Of a stretch of DNA of 60,000 bases, positions 41,403-53,118 are shown piece after piece (position 1 is the stretch's first letter; the number at the start of each line of letters is the position of its first letter). This stretch comes from Symbiodinium natans (lineage: Eukaryota > Sar > Dinophyceae > Suessiales > Symbiodiniaceae), in contig CAJNDS010002184.1 of assembly GCA_905221605.1 (NCBI GenBank), forward strand, positions 470,001-530,000. Direction: 5' to 3'. The translations under genes and the position numbers were made by a program. A model generated the notes under the pieces. That model was not told where the DNA came from. It saw only the letters and a list, made by a program, of their open reading frames with translations, and did not search any database.

Positions 41403-41770
41403 GGGTTTGAGGATGGAGTCGACGTTCTCCAACACGATGATGGCCGGCTTGACGGTTGAGACCGCGCCCGCTGTAGCCAAGAATGTCTGCACCGATGATG
41501 CAGCATTCATCTTGTCTGGCCATTGCATGGATGTTAGCCGCATACGTTGTTGGGTTCATTTTGGAAAAGGACTTGCAGGAAAAGCCTAAGGAAACATGAG
41601 TGGTCTGGCCGGGTTGCACTGCCCGTTGTGGAGCAGGCAATGGCCTGCACCCTTTCCCAGCGCGACAGCGCCTGAGAACAAGCATGACGAGTCTGGGTCC
41701 TTGGGGCTGTTGCCTGCCAACATGTTGGTCAGCAAGAAACGCTGTTTTTAAGGATGGCTCTCACAAAGAA
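41403..41770 (-). pseudogene. Cytosine-5 DNA methyltransferase-like fragment
   Basis: Three consistent pieces in order on the minus strand: HCLLHNGQCNPARP (about 41598-41640), then in another frame GFSCKSFSKMNP (41551-41586), then PAIIVLENVDSIL (about 41410-41450). ENV followed by an acidic residue is the typical motif VI of C5-methyltransferases. A GFSC-type loop replaces the classical PCQ motif IV in some protist enzymes, from my recollection. The frames do not connect without shifts or introns, and start, target-recognition and C-terminal parts are absent. TTTAGGG tracts lie directly on both sides. It is therefore best read as a gene fragment caught in telomere-like DNA. Confidence 0.5.
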
Positions 41771-44700
41771 AGGTGGTGTAGGCCGACTTTCCCAAACTTC
41801 TCGCAAAGCTGTGGACGGTAAGTTCTCCACACCCAGGCTTCGGGCCTTGGGCGGTTTAGGGTTGAAGGTTTATACTATAGGGTTTCTGAGGGATGGGGTT
41901 GAGGTTTGAGGGCTTAGGGCCTAAGGCGGCTTAGGGTCCACAAGGTTTGGGTTACCTCCTTAACTTTCAACTCTAAACCCCAGCGAAATTTTGACACTGA
42001 GCCCCACTCTAAACCCTCAGTCCTATAAGCCCTAATCCTAAACCCTAAGCCCCAAGTCCTACCCTAATCCCTAATCCCTAAACCCTACAGCCTAAACCCT
42101 AGGTCCGTCCTCCTATAAACCGTAAGCCCCAGCGCAATTTTGAACCTAAGTCCTAAGTCCTAAACCCTATAAGGCCTAAACCCTAAACCCTAAACCCTAA
42201 ACCCTAAATCCTAAACCCTAAACCCTAAACCTAAACCCTAAACCCTAAACCCTAAACCCTAAACCCTAAACCCTAAACCCCCATGTAGTTTCGCGCCTGC
42301 AGGCGCGTGGGCTCGATCTCCAGCAGTCGAGCCTCAGCAGGACCCCTTTAAAACCTTCAGTGAAGGTTTGGGGTTTGGGGTTTGGGGGTTTAGGGGTTCA
42401 GGGGTTTAGGGTTTAGGGTTTAAGGGGTTTAGGGTTGAAGGTTTAGGGTTTTTAAGGTTGAGGTTTTTAAGGTTGAGGGTTTGAAGGGCTTGGGGATCAG
42501 GATCCCATGCTCAACCCTGCCCTGACGCCCCCAAGCTGAAAGTATGCAGGGTTTAAGGGTTTAGGGTTGGGGGTACATCGTTCAGGGGCTGCGTTTGTGG
42601 CTTTAGGGGTTAAGGGGCCCCGGAAAACCCTTAACCCTAAACCCTAAACCTATTCGGGCGGCTTGGGAGCTGCAGGGGGTGTTCGGGATGGCTTAGAACC
42701 CTACACCCTCAACCCTAAACCGCCGTGGCTGAAAGAGCGCTTTAGTGTTTTCGGGGTCATGGGCTGAGGAGGCTCTTTCTGAGTGCTGTATATTTTGGGG
42801 AGGGAGGCTTACCTTTGGTATGTTGACACACACCGAAAAAATATATCAAAACAACAAAAAACAAGCACACAAAGGCGGAAAGCGACCTATTCAGCAGCTT
42901 AGGCTGCTGGGGCCCTTCCGTGTCAGGGCTTCACTTTGCTTATTGGTTTGCTCCGTTTTTTGGATTGAAATAGGGTCTAGGATTTAGGCTTCGGGGAGCT
43001 GGAAAAGGATACCGCCCGCCCCGAGAAAAATGCAGCTTGGGGGCCTTAGGTCTTAGGTCTCTAGAGTTCTTCGATAGGGCTCGGGGTTCTCAAAGGATCC
43101 CGGCCATTTTTGACACCCTAAACCCTAAACTCCCTACACCCTAAACCCTAAACCCCTGAACCCCTAAACCCTAAACCCTAAACCTTTACGTGTTTTTTGG
43201 TTTTGAGGTGCTCAGACGCAAGCCTTGGGGGGGGGGGGGGGGGGGGGCACAGGGTTTTGGGGAACCCCACACCCTAAACCCTAAACTCCCTACACCCTAA
43301 ACCCTAAACTCCCTACACCCTAAACCCTAAACCCTAAACCCTAAACCCTAAACTCCCTGAATCCTCTAGTCCCTAATGCGATCATCCGAGCCAGCAGGTG
43401 CCGGCATTTGGATCGTGTAACCTATTCGAAGCTACTTCTTCCTATAGTAGATATGTAGAAGTCCTGTATGTGCAAGGATATACCCTAAACCCTAAACCCT
43501 AAACCCTAAACCCTAAACCCTAAACCCTAAACCCTAAATCCTAAACCCGACTTCTGACTGCAGTTGCCACCAACTTTTCTCTTCAGCCCTTGCTTCCGCG
43601 CGCGCTTTAAGCGCGGCTGGTTCAAAGGGGCTGTCTTCTCAAATGGAGGGGGGGGAGGGTGGGGGTTCGGTTTAGGGATTAGGGTTTAGGGTCTGCGAAG
43701 GGGTGCGGCTGTCTCGAAAAGAGGGGTTGCAGGGTTCTTGTGGAGTTGTATAGTGTTGTAGGGCTTCGAGGGTCGTCGGGTCGAGGGGCTTCGGGTTTCA
43801 GCTTAGGGGGTTCAGGGCTCAGGGCTGATGAAAGCGAAATTTACAAGGCCCTGAGGTGGTCGCTTACTACCTGGCTGTTTCAAAAAAAGCTTTAATGGAC
43901 GCAAGGGTTCATCGGGGGGTGGGGCGGGGGGGGGGGGCACAGGCAGGGCTTTCGGGCATAGGGTGTATTCTGGGAACCCAAGCCCCAAAGCCTGTAACTC
44001 AAAACGCAAAACCAAAGCACCCAGTCCCAAGCCCTCCTTCGTAGGCTTTGTGGCTTTGTGGCTACCCTAAGCCGTGTAGCCCCTATAAGCCCTAAACCCT
44101 AAACCCTCATGATCGTGAGGTCAAGGAGGGGTTTACAGGTTTAAGTTCAGGGGTTTAAGGGTGTATCGAAGGCCGGGGAGGAGTGGTTAGGATCCGGAGC
44201 CACCCTAAACTCTAAGCCCAAAGCCCAAACCCCTGAGAACTTGGTGCTTAGAGAAGTGGGTTAGAAGTGAAATTACATTTGGGCGAATGACGTTCGGGTT
44301 GAGGGGGTTGGGTTTAGGGTTTCTCACAACTTAGGTCAACCCCACGCCATTCGGGAACAAAAGGAGGGGGCAGGCGGCGTTGACCTGGTATTCGCCCCAT
44401 CTCCTCAAAGGATCGATCGCTCAGGGAACGTACCAGCTATGTACACATGTTGAGCCATCTTGACAGCCTGCATGCTGACCCGAAACTGAAAACCCTAAAT
44501 CCTAAAGCCTACGAAGCATACGCCCTACGAAACCCAATCCCTAACATCCTAAACCCTGAACCCTAAACCCTGAACCCTGAACCCTAAACTCTGTGCCTTG
44601 CGTGCTACATTCCCTGAGTTTGGCGGCGCTCCGCAACCTGTCCACTGCGGCGGTTCAATCTTGGGGTTTAGGGTTTTAGGTTTTAGGGCTTCGGGTGTTG

Positions 44701-44814
44701 GGGGTTTAGGGTTTGGGGTTTCGGGCTTTAGGGGGCTGGGGTTTGGGGTTTAGGGATTGGGGGTTTAGGGTTTTGAGTTTCGAGGCACGGGCTGTTGAGA
44801 GTTTGAGATTTTGT

Positions 44815-44932
44815 TAACTAGACCCAGGAGTAGCCTAGGAATAACAAGGGTACCCTTTTTGACTTTAAGGGGATTATAAGGCAACCCCCAATTTTAAAAA
44901 AGGAAATAAGGCCCTACTCCGGGTCCTAGTTT
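44815..44932. mobile_element. Small TIR element, family A copy 2
   Basis: 118 bp with inverted ends AACTAGACCCAGGAGTAG (left) and the complement of AACTAGGACCCGGAGTAG (right), differing by one gap and one base. The interior CCTAGGAATAACAAGGGTAC is shared with the other two copies. No coding capacity; MITE-like. Confidence 0.75.
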
Positions 44933-45026
44933 AAGCTCACGCCGTTGTTAGCGGCCCTGGGTAAAACGTTAGTTTTGGCACTTTTTGGTGATTTGTTCTG
45001 GTTGTCTTGTTGGGGTGGGGAGGGTT

Positions 45027-45123
45027 GGGGGGGGGGGGGGGGGGGGGGGGGGGAATAAGAAAGTCATTCATATTGGGGGGGGGGGGGGGGGGGGCGGGGT
45101 GGGGATAAGAACGTCATTCATAT
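45027..45123. repeat. Duplicated poly-G block
   Basis: G27 followed by AATAAGAAAGTCATTCATATT, then G20 followed by (interrupted) GATAAGAACGTCATTCATATT. This is a tandem duplication of about 50 bp whose units begin with long G runs. Confidence 0.85.
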
Positions 45124-45329
45124 TGCGTCCATGCACAAAACACTGGTATTTACAGCGTCTTCGCCTCTTTGTACATACTGAACATGATCGCGACAAATGC
45201 CCCGAAAGCCCTTCCCCAAACCCCAAACCCGAAACCCCAAACCACAACTAAACAGCCCTACAATAAACCCCTAAACAATAAAACTGCAATTATTTTGCTT
45301 CGAGCGTCCCTAATTTTTCTGGGTAGAGA

Positions 45330-45575
45330 TACTCTGGGTTGGACGCTCTGCCCTCGGGGTTGGGGCGCTCCAGTCCAGGGACACTCTGGGTTGGGCACTC
45401 CAGGGAACAATAATATACAATAATATACAACAATATGCAATTTATACTAAATAAAACTGCAAGATAATATAAGACAATACACTGATGACATGGGGTTGGG
45501 ACACTCTGAGTTGGGCACTCAGAGGGGGCACTTTCGGGCACTCCAGGGAAACACTCTGTGGTTGGGCACCCTGGG
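45330..45575. repeat. CACTCTGGGTTGGGCACTCC repeats
   Basis: Variants of GGGACACTCTGGGTTGGGC and GGCACTCCAGGGAA recur at about 45330-45410 and 45500-45575. They are separated by AATAATATACAA repeats (45410-45430). A 24-bp unit AGTAGAACCAGGGAGTTTGG is duplicated near 45600-45650. Confidence 0.7.
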
Positions 45576-46242
45576 GTTGAGTAGACCAGGGGGCGAGGAG
45601 AAGTAGAACCAGGGAGTTTGGTTGAGTAGAACCAGGGAGTTTGGTTGAATTCAAATCTAACACCCCCCCCCCCACACAAAAAAAAAAAAAAAAAAAAAAA
45701 ACCTGCCCACGATGGAGAAGGCCTCTGGTCGAAGAAACCCAGCAAAGGGCTCGCCGGCGTCAGTCGGACAGCTCCGAATTGCGCTGGCACCTTAAGTTGT
45801 AGGGGCTTAGGCTTTAGGCTTTAGGCTTCAGGCTTTAGGGTTTAGGGTTGTTAGGGGTTAGGGTTTAGGGTCTGAGGGCTTAGGATTTGGGAGTTTCACA
45901 GCCGAAGGTTCCGAGGAGATCTGGTGGTGAGGGCTTCCGTCTCAGGGCTGAGGGTTCCCTAAACCCTAAAACCCTAAAACCCTAAAGCCCTAAAACCCAA
46001 AAACTCTAAAACCCTAAAACCCTAAAACCCTAAAACCCTAAACCGCCTTTCTGAAACAAAAAGCTCGAAGCTTCGGCTTTTTGTTGGGGGGGGGGGGTTA
46101 GGGGGGGTTTGGGGTTTCGGGTTGAGGGGTTTATGTTGGGAAAGTTCCCCCTTCATGCTAACAGTTCTTCATGGAGAATATAACCAGGGGGGGGGGGGTA
46201 CGAGAATCCCGATTAAGGACTGCTAGTGCGAGGGGAATCGGG

Positions 46243-46359
46243 CTAAGCCTCGGGAGTCACCTAGGAATAAAAAGGGATACCCTTGTTGGTTTTAAGAGAA
46301 GTTCTAAGCGAACCCCAACCCTAAAAAAAGAGGGAAAAAGGGCCTACTCCCGGTCCTAA
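46243..46359. mobile_element. Small TIR element, family A copy 3
   Basis: About 117 bp. CGGGAGTCACCTAGGAATAA at the left and GGCCTACTCCCGGTCCTAAG at the right match the other copies. The interior is diverged. Confidence 0.65.
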
Positions 46360-47723
46360 GGTTTGCGTTTTAGGGTGCAAAGAATGGTCAAAGGGCTTTG
46401 GGTTTAGGGTTTGGGGTTTAGGGTTTAGGGTTTTTTTCCCCAAACCCTAAACCCTAAACCCCTCAGGCTGAACCTGCAGGGAGAAGGGAGCGGGGGTTTT
46501 AGGGGTTTGTTGACTTAGGTAGATTTGGGGGGGCCGCTATAAACATTAAATGTTTATGGCTTTTTAACGGATTGTATCGGGGATTAAGGTATTAAAAGTG
46601 ATAATTATGTTCAGACCCGCCCCTGTTTGGGGGATTTAGGGTTTTGGTTTGGGGTCTTGAGATTACCCACGGCAGCCAAGAAGGTCTGCTTCAGGGCGCT
46701 GAAATCTGAAATCCCATGAATATGTCCGCTCTAGCACAGAAGCTCCCCCCCCCCTCAAAAAAAAAAAAAACAGAAACCCCAAAACACCACAAACCCCAAA
46801 ACACCACAAACCCTAGACCCTAAGTCCCAAACACTGCCCTTTTCCTGAAACTCCTGCCCACAAACAGTCTTATAATAACGGCGCCCTATTTGGGGGTTGG
46901 CTTCAATCGTTGGGCTGCTAGCATTCACAACATTTCAATACCCAAGAACGGGCAAAAGGGTACCACTGGGCAATCGCATCTTAAGGTCTCAGGGTAGCTT
47001 AAAGCCTTCGGAGCTGCAGCGAAGCCGCATCATGAGCGACTCCTCCAGCGAACCGTCCTGCACGTTGAAGCCTGGGAGGCTCTGTTGCATAGGGGTGTAG
47101 GGTTTGGAGTTTGGGGCTTAGGGCATTATAAGGTATAACGTGTTCGCAGGCAACGCCAAACTGCTCCAACCCCACCGACATTAAGTATTCACCCGGTGCG
47201 GAGAATATGCGACAATGAACGTTCTGGAGGCAGGGGTGGGTGGGGGGGGGAGGGGTTCGTATGAGGTGGGACTGCGCGTATTTGAACAAGATATTCACTT
47301 TGCCCAGAGAAGTCATTACCGACAATCATGTTCCTGCCAGTTCTTCATACCCGGCACGGGATCCCTGAATACTGCTTGCCAACCAAGAAACAAATCCCAA
47401 ACCCCAGAGAATCCCACAAAATCTCACGCAACCCTCAACCCCTACACCCCGAGAAGCCGCAAACCCTGGCACGCCCCTAAGACCTTAACATAAAGGCCTG
47501 AATAATTGGAAGTGGATTTGGGGGGTTTATTCTAGTATACTTAAATAGCGACCAGAAGGGAATACTATTAAACCCTAACCCCCAACCCCAAACCCGAAAC
47601 CCTAAACCCTGCCCCAGACCCCACAAGCTGCCAGCCCCCCCCCCCCCCCCCCCTAAACCCTAGAAACCTAACCATAAACCTAACCCTAAACCCTAAAACC
47701 TAAACCCTAACCCTAAAACCTTA

Positions 47724-47862
47724 AACCCTAAACCCTAAACCCTAAACCCTAAACCCTAAACCCTAAACCCTAAACCCTAAACCCTAAACCCTAAACCCTA
47801 AACCCTAAACCCTAAACCCTAAACCCTAAACCCTAAACCCTAAACCCTAAACCCTAAACCCG
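47724..47862. repeat. Longest uninterrupted CCCTAAA tract
   Basis: About 20 perfect CCCTAAA units, preceded by degenerate CCCTAACC/CCCTAAAA units and a C17 run near 47636-47652. Confidence 0.95.
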
Positions 47863-50357
47863 CAAAACTGGCCGGGCCTGGGTCCGGCTCCCGCTTCGTC
47901 GTGGACCAGGCGGAGCCCACGGACCCCCGCTGCGCAACGTTCGATGGCCTGTGAACCGCAGGGTTTAGGGTGCCAGGTCGAAGCCTTCAACAAACCCGAA
48001 CTTTTCTTGGGGTTTCGGGTTTAGGGTTTGGGGTTTAGGGTTTGGGGTTTTAGGGTTTGGGGTTTGGGGTTTAGGGTATCGGACTTCAGGCTCAGGTTGT
48101 TTGTTGAGCATTGCCGTTCTGCTGTGCTGGTTGTGTCGCTCAGGAAGGTTGCAGGTTTGGTACGCCTGACTCGATAATCTTCACGTGCTATCGCTTTTGT
48201 TCCTGTAGTTTCTTGATCCGTGTTTTTCTTTTTGTGCGCCCGTTTTCCTTTACGAGTAGACTAATAACAAGCGCAATAGGCGCCTGGGCAGAGGGCTGTG
48301 GACAACCTTGCCTGAAAGCACGGAATTGAGGGTGTCCCTTGGGACAAAATGCACCCTAAAATCGGGGTGACACACCCAATAACTATTGGAATTCCAATCC
48401 AAGTATATGAACATAACCCTGTAACCCTAAACCCTAAACCTTTTCGGGTTCATTTCCCCAAGGTAGGCATTCCGGCGTTCAGAGACAGACTCTCGAGAAC
48501 GGCCTGAACGCACGAAATTCCCTGATAGCGGGCTTAAGGGCTAGGGTCTAGGGCTATGGAACCTGGGCAGCGACCCTTGTAGAAGGAAAAGCTGTCTTGG
48601 GAGGCACGCTGCGCGGCGAACCTGACCTAGGAGCCTAGCCGTAAACCCTAAACCCTAAACCCTAAACCCTAGACCCTAGACCCTAGACCCTAACCCGTTA
48701 ACCCCAAAATCCTGGCCTGAGAGACATGGAGTTCATGGAATTCATGGTGCCGACTTTGCCAGAAAGCGCGAGCAGCTGCTGCTGCACTTGCTTCAACTCT
48801 TCCTTGCCACAGGTTTCGGGTTTAGAGTTTATAAAGGTCAGGGTTGAGCGTTTAGGGTTTAGGGCGTAGGGTTTAGGGATTAGAGTTTCGGGTTCAGGGT
48901 TGAGGGTGCACAGTTCAGAGTCTGATTCGGCTCTTGCCCTAAACCCGAAACCCTAAGCCCTCAACCCTAAACTCTACCTGGGGCCTGCCTGCAGGAAGAC
49001 CTTCAAGTTTCGAAGGTCTTGGCTCTGAGAGGTTCAGGGTTTAGCATCGAAAAGGGTCCAGGTATAAGGTTCCCAGGGGGTCGGAGACTAGGTTTTTTGA
49101 GCGTGGGGTGTAAGGTTTTGGGGTTTAGGGTTTAGGGTTCAGGGTTTAGGCCCCTAGTCGACTCTACAAAGCCTACCCTGAACCCTAAACCCTAAACCCT
49201 AAATCATCAGCTTGACTGAGGGCCCCTCCAGAAGCTTGGTGGCGGGAGGGTGGAGCTCTCCGCTAAGGACTTCGGGCTCAGGGCTCAGGGCTCACTCCGG
49301 GTTGCACATAGACCTTAAACCCTAAACCCTAAATCCTAAACACTACACCCTAAACCCTAAACCCTAAACCCTAAACCCTAAACCCTAAACCCTCCAATTT
49401 CTGGCCTCCATGTGGCTGTGGAAGAGGCTCTGCGTCTTCAGAAGCCAGTTCTGGTCCTGAAATTCGCAGAAAGGGGGGATTCAGAGTCGGGACACCTCAG
49501 ATGTTGTGTGTGTTCGGGGTTTAGGGTTTGGGGTTTTGGGCTTAGGGTCTAGGAAACCCTTAAGCCTAAGCCTTTAAAACCCCGCCACCCTAAACTCTTT
49601 AGGGATGGGCTTGAGTTTCAATCAGAAGCTCTTTGAAAGGGAGGACAAAACCCCGAGGAACCCCAGGGCTCGAACGCATTACAGCCCCCACTGATTAGCG
49701 AGAGAGGTTTAGGGTTTAGGGTTTAGGGTTTAGGGTTTAGGGTTTAGGGGGGGGGGGGGTTAAGGCGCCCTCCTCCCACCCCTTCTCTGCCCTCCTCCCC
49801 TCCGCCCCCCCTCCCCCCGCCCCAAGTACCTGGGAGTGGGGGGGAAAGGGGGGCATTCAAAAAACCGAAAACGCGCCCGAGGTGCATGGATAATCTTGCA
49901 CACGTCCATCGCTCGAGCTGCGCCTCGCAACCGTAGGCAACCTCGGTTTAGGGTTCAGGGTTTAGTCCCACTTAGACTATTCTTAAGTAGTAAGGGAGGG
50001 GGGTTCACGGTTCATGGGGGGTAGGTACCTAGACAGCAGTCTTAGCGAGTAGTGGGGGGTATTGGGGAACCCTAAATCCTAAACCTTAAACCCTAAACCC
50101 TGAACCCTGAACCCTGAACCCTAAACCCCCCCTTGAACCCCCCTCCCTTCAGAACCCTATACACACAACTATACTTTTGCATTTGCACTGCTGGGCTTCT
50201 CTTGAAGATTTTTGTCCGTTCAGGGGGCTGGTTTCGGCTCCTGCGAGGCTTCCAGAGGCTTTCGGAGGCTGCTGGAAGCGTGTCAGGGTTTAGGGCTCGA
50301 AGGTGTCCACCTCCCTCCTTCTTACGCGTTTAGGGCCTAGGGTTTAGGGTTTAGGGT

Positions 50358-50445
50358 GTTCAAAAGCCCCAAAGAAGCTTACACTTTCAGTTCTATAGGG
50401 GATTCTAGTATCCCAAAAAGTGTAGAATGTGCTCACTTAGCTACT
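50358..50445. mobile_element. Dispersed family B, copy 1
   Basis: Shares AAGCCCCAAA, ACACTTTCAGTTCTATAGGG and TATCCCAAAAAGTGTAGAAT with copies at 56031-56190 and 58590-58686. The ends (ACACTTT...AAAAGTGT) are inverted. Confidence 0.6.
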
Positions 50446-51437
50446 AAATCAAAAAACACGCTTTCGGGCTGCGGGTTTACTCTAGGATTACAGGATTGAA
50501 GAGCTTCAGTTCTTGGCAAAACAAAACCCAAAAGGCCTCATATTCCCGACATGCCTGCGGCAGAAAGAAATCAAGAAAACGATGCCCGGCGCACCTGAAA
50601 GACCCCAAAACATGTAAGTAAGCCCTTCGAAGACACTTCAAAATTCTGAGAAGAAAACATACCGCACAAGGGATACTGCGATGATAGAGGTTTAGGGCTC
50701 TGAGAGTCAAACTAAGTTCGTCTAAGCCCCTGCCCCTTCGCACGAAGCCTCGTGGCCTTCTGCTAACTTCATCGAACCTTCCCTGTTCGTGAGTCTGTCA
50801 TCGGGTAAGTTCGTGGCACCCGTTCTGCCCCGCTAAGTTCGTGGAAGGGGTGCCTGTTGCCCGTCAGACGGTTACCTACCTCCGTGTTGCCTTGAGTTTT
50901 AGTACCCCCCCCCAATCCCCACCCAAAAAAAAACTAAACTCCAAATAAACCCCAAACCCCAAACCCTACACCCTAAACCCTAACATCCACCGTGTCACCC
51001 ATAAAAAACTCGTCAATCTCAACGCATCCACCTGTGGCGGATCGGAGACTCGGGCGCCGTCGCAACCCTCCTAAGCGCCCTCCAAAACCGTCTAAGGTTT
51101 TTTTTTAGGGCTTTAGGGCTTTAGGCTTTAGGGTTCATTATAATTTAGGTTTGAAGGTCTGTAGGGTGTTAGGGCTTTAGGGTTTACGGGTTATTATAAC
51201 TTCTGGTTTTCGGGCTTTAGGGTTTAGGGTTTATTATTATTTAGGGTTTTAAGGTTTAGGGCTTTAGGGTTTAGGGTTTACAATTTAGGGTTTTAGGGTT
51301 TTAGGGCTTCAAGGTTTAGGGCCCCCAAAAGAACTTTTGGGGGGCTTTCAGATCGCCGCGTAGGGTTTCGGGTTTTGGGTGGCTAAGGGCTCACACGGTA
51401 GGGTTTAGGGCCATGCAGCAATGATTTCTGTGCTGCC

Positions 51438-52199
51438 TTATTGCAAGTAGAGATACGGCCCTCCCAAAAAATTCCCCTGAACCAGAAACCCTAAACCTTG
51501 GCCCCGAAACCGGGCACTTTGAGGAGAACCATTGTTGGGATGGGGAGGGCCCGGGTTAGGATGCACGTCGCCATGTTGCGACAGGCACGGTACCCAACCG
51601 AAAACCACACCACCCCTTAACCACAAGCGAAAAGCGGCAAGGGGAAGCCGTGGGATCATGGTTCGAGAGAATTGCCGACACCGCGCTCCCCAGGCCGGTC
51701 ACTCCATGCTGGCTGCAGCAGCAGCTTGCTTCTGCTTCTGCCATCTAGCTGCTGAACCTGTAACGACATGCACGTTGAACAGCTCGTCAAGCTCTTTGAA
51801 AGAGTTTTCAAAGCCGCTGGCGACATTCCGGGCAAAGAGGGGCTCATCTTTCTTGAGGCGCATCCACCAGGTTCTCCTTTTGGCAGCAGCTTTATGGTTC
51901 TGCTTCATGTACCTGCGTTTCTGCGCACAAGTGAGCAGCTTTCTGGACTCAGTTCCTCTTGGCAGGGCACAAAAACACTTTTTGCAAAAGAAAAGGCTAC
52001 CACGCATACCTTTGTCATTCTTTTCGGGCGGGGTAATGGCAACAACATCGTGGGTGGGGTGCTTTTTCCGAATGTTGCGGTGCTTGCGCAAGTTGGCCGC
52101 ACCAATCTTGGTATGGGCTTTAGACTTACCACGGATGCTGTGATGAAACAAGGTTCTGGGCGTCTCTTTGGGGTGTAGGGACTTGATATTCTCCTTCAT
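51438..52199 (-). pseudogene. LINE-like fragment with 2A-like peptide
   Basis: One frame runs from 52199 to 51438 with a single in-frame TGA at about 51699. The first part (166 codons) is Lys/Arg-rich, with FFCKKCFCALPRGTESRKLL and a further Cys, RRYMKQNHKAAAKRRTWWMR and an Ala/Gln-rich end, resembling a nucleic-acid-binding ORF1. Past the TGA the same frame contains GDVHPNPGP (51572-51546), a match to the D-x-E-x-N-P-G-P ribosome-skipping core except His for Glu. Such peptides are established near the start of the polymerase ORF of several non-LTR retrotransposons. Shortly after it the frame runs into telomere-like sequence, so endonuclease and reverse transcriptase are absent. It is probably a truncated 5' end of an element; a cellular gene fragment is the alternative. 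Confidence 0.5.
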
Positions 52200-52892
52200 T
52201 CATGGCCCTCCCAAAAATTCCCCTGAACCAGAAACCCTAAACCTTGGCCCCGAAACCCTAAACCCTGCCCCGAGCCATACAACACTACTCTTTATAAGGC
52301 CATGACGACAAATGACCTACCCAGATAAAGCCTAAACCCTAGCTACCATAAGTATCCTAAATGCCCTAAAGACCCGAAAACACCCAAAAAGCCCTAGATG
52401 CCCTGAATATCCTAAATGCTCCACAATACCCTAAATACCCTAAATACCCTAAAATGTTCTCAACTACCTGAATGCCTACATACCCCCTAAATACCCGAAA
52501 CTATCCCCAAATACCCTAAGCACCCTACTATGTAGCCCAAATGCCCTAGATACCCCAAATACCCTAGATATCCGACATACTCTAAACACCCTAAAGAACC
52601 CTCAACACCCCTCAACCACAACTTCGGGTCATATCCCCCGCGGCGGCACCCTAAACCCTAAACCCCAAACCCCAAACCCCAAACCCTAAACCCTAAACCC
52701 TAAAAAATGCTAACACCCTATACACCCCAAACCCTAAACCCTAAACCCTAAACCCTCTAAAACCCTAAAACCCCTAAAACCCTATGAACCCTAAACCCCT
52801 AAAACCCAGCAGGAGCCTTCGTCCAGGTCCAGCATCTTGAAGAAGCTCCAGGCATCCCAGACGTCGAGGCCAAGAGTTTCGAAGTACTCCTG

Positions 52893-52906
52893 CGGGGGGG
52901 GGGGGG
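52893..52906. repeat. Poly-G run leading a TTTAGGG tract
   Basis: About 14 G followed at once by TTAGGG and six TTTAGGG units. The same arrangement occurs near 46085 and, in the other order (TTTAGGG units then G run), near 49740-49760. Confidence 0.85.
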
Positions 52907-53023
52907 GGTTAGGGTTTAGGGTTTAGGGTTTAGGGTTTAGGGTTTAGGGTTTAAGATTTAGGGGTACTCCTGAGGGGCTTGAGGCTTCGGGTTTAGCCCA
53001 GACATGAACGCGTGAAGCGGTAA

Positions 53024-53118
53024 AGAGAGAGAGAGAGAGAAACAACAAACAGAAAAACACGAGAAAGAGAGAGAGAGAGAGACAGAAAGAGAGAAAGCGG
53101 GAGAGAGAGAGAGAGAGC
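53024..53118. repeat. GA-rich microsatellite
   Basis: Interrupted (GA)n tracts with AAACA and GACAGAAA inserts. Confidence 0.9.

Noticed and set aside
45661-45702. Poly-C/poly-A run as a retroposed mRNA tail
   Set aside because: The A-run is joined to a C-run and to telomere-like and GGGTTGGG repeats on both sides. There is no upstream gene-like sequence on the appropriate strand and no target duplication that I can see.
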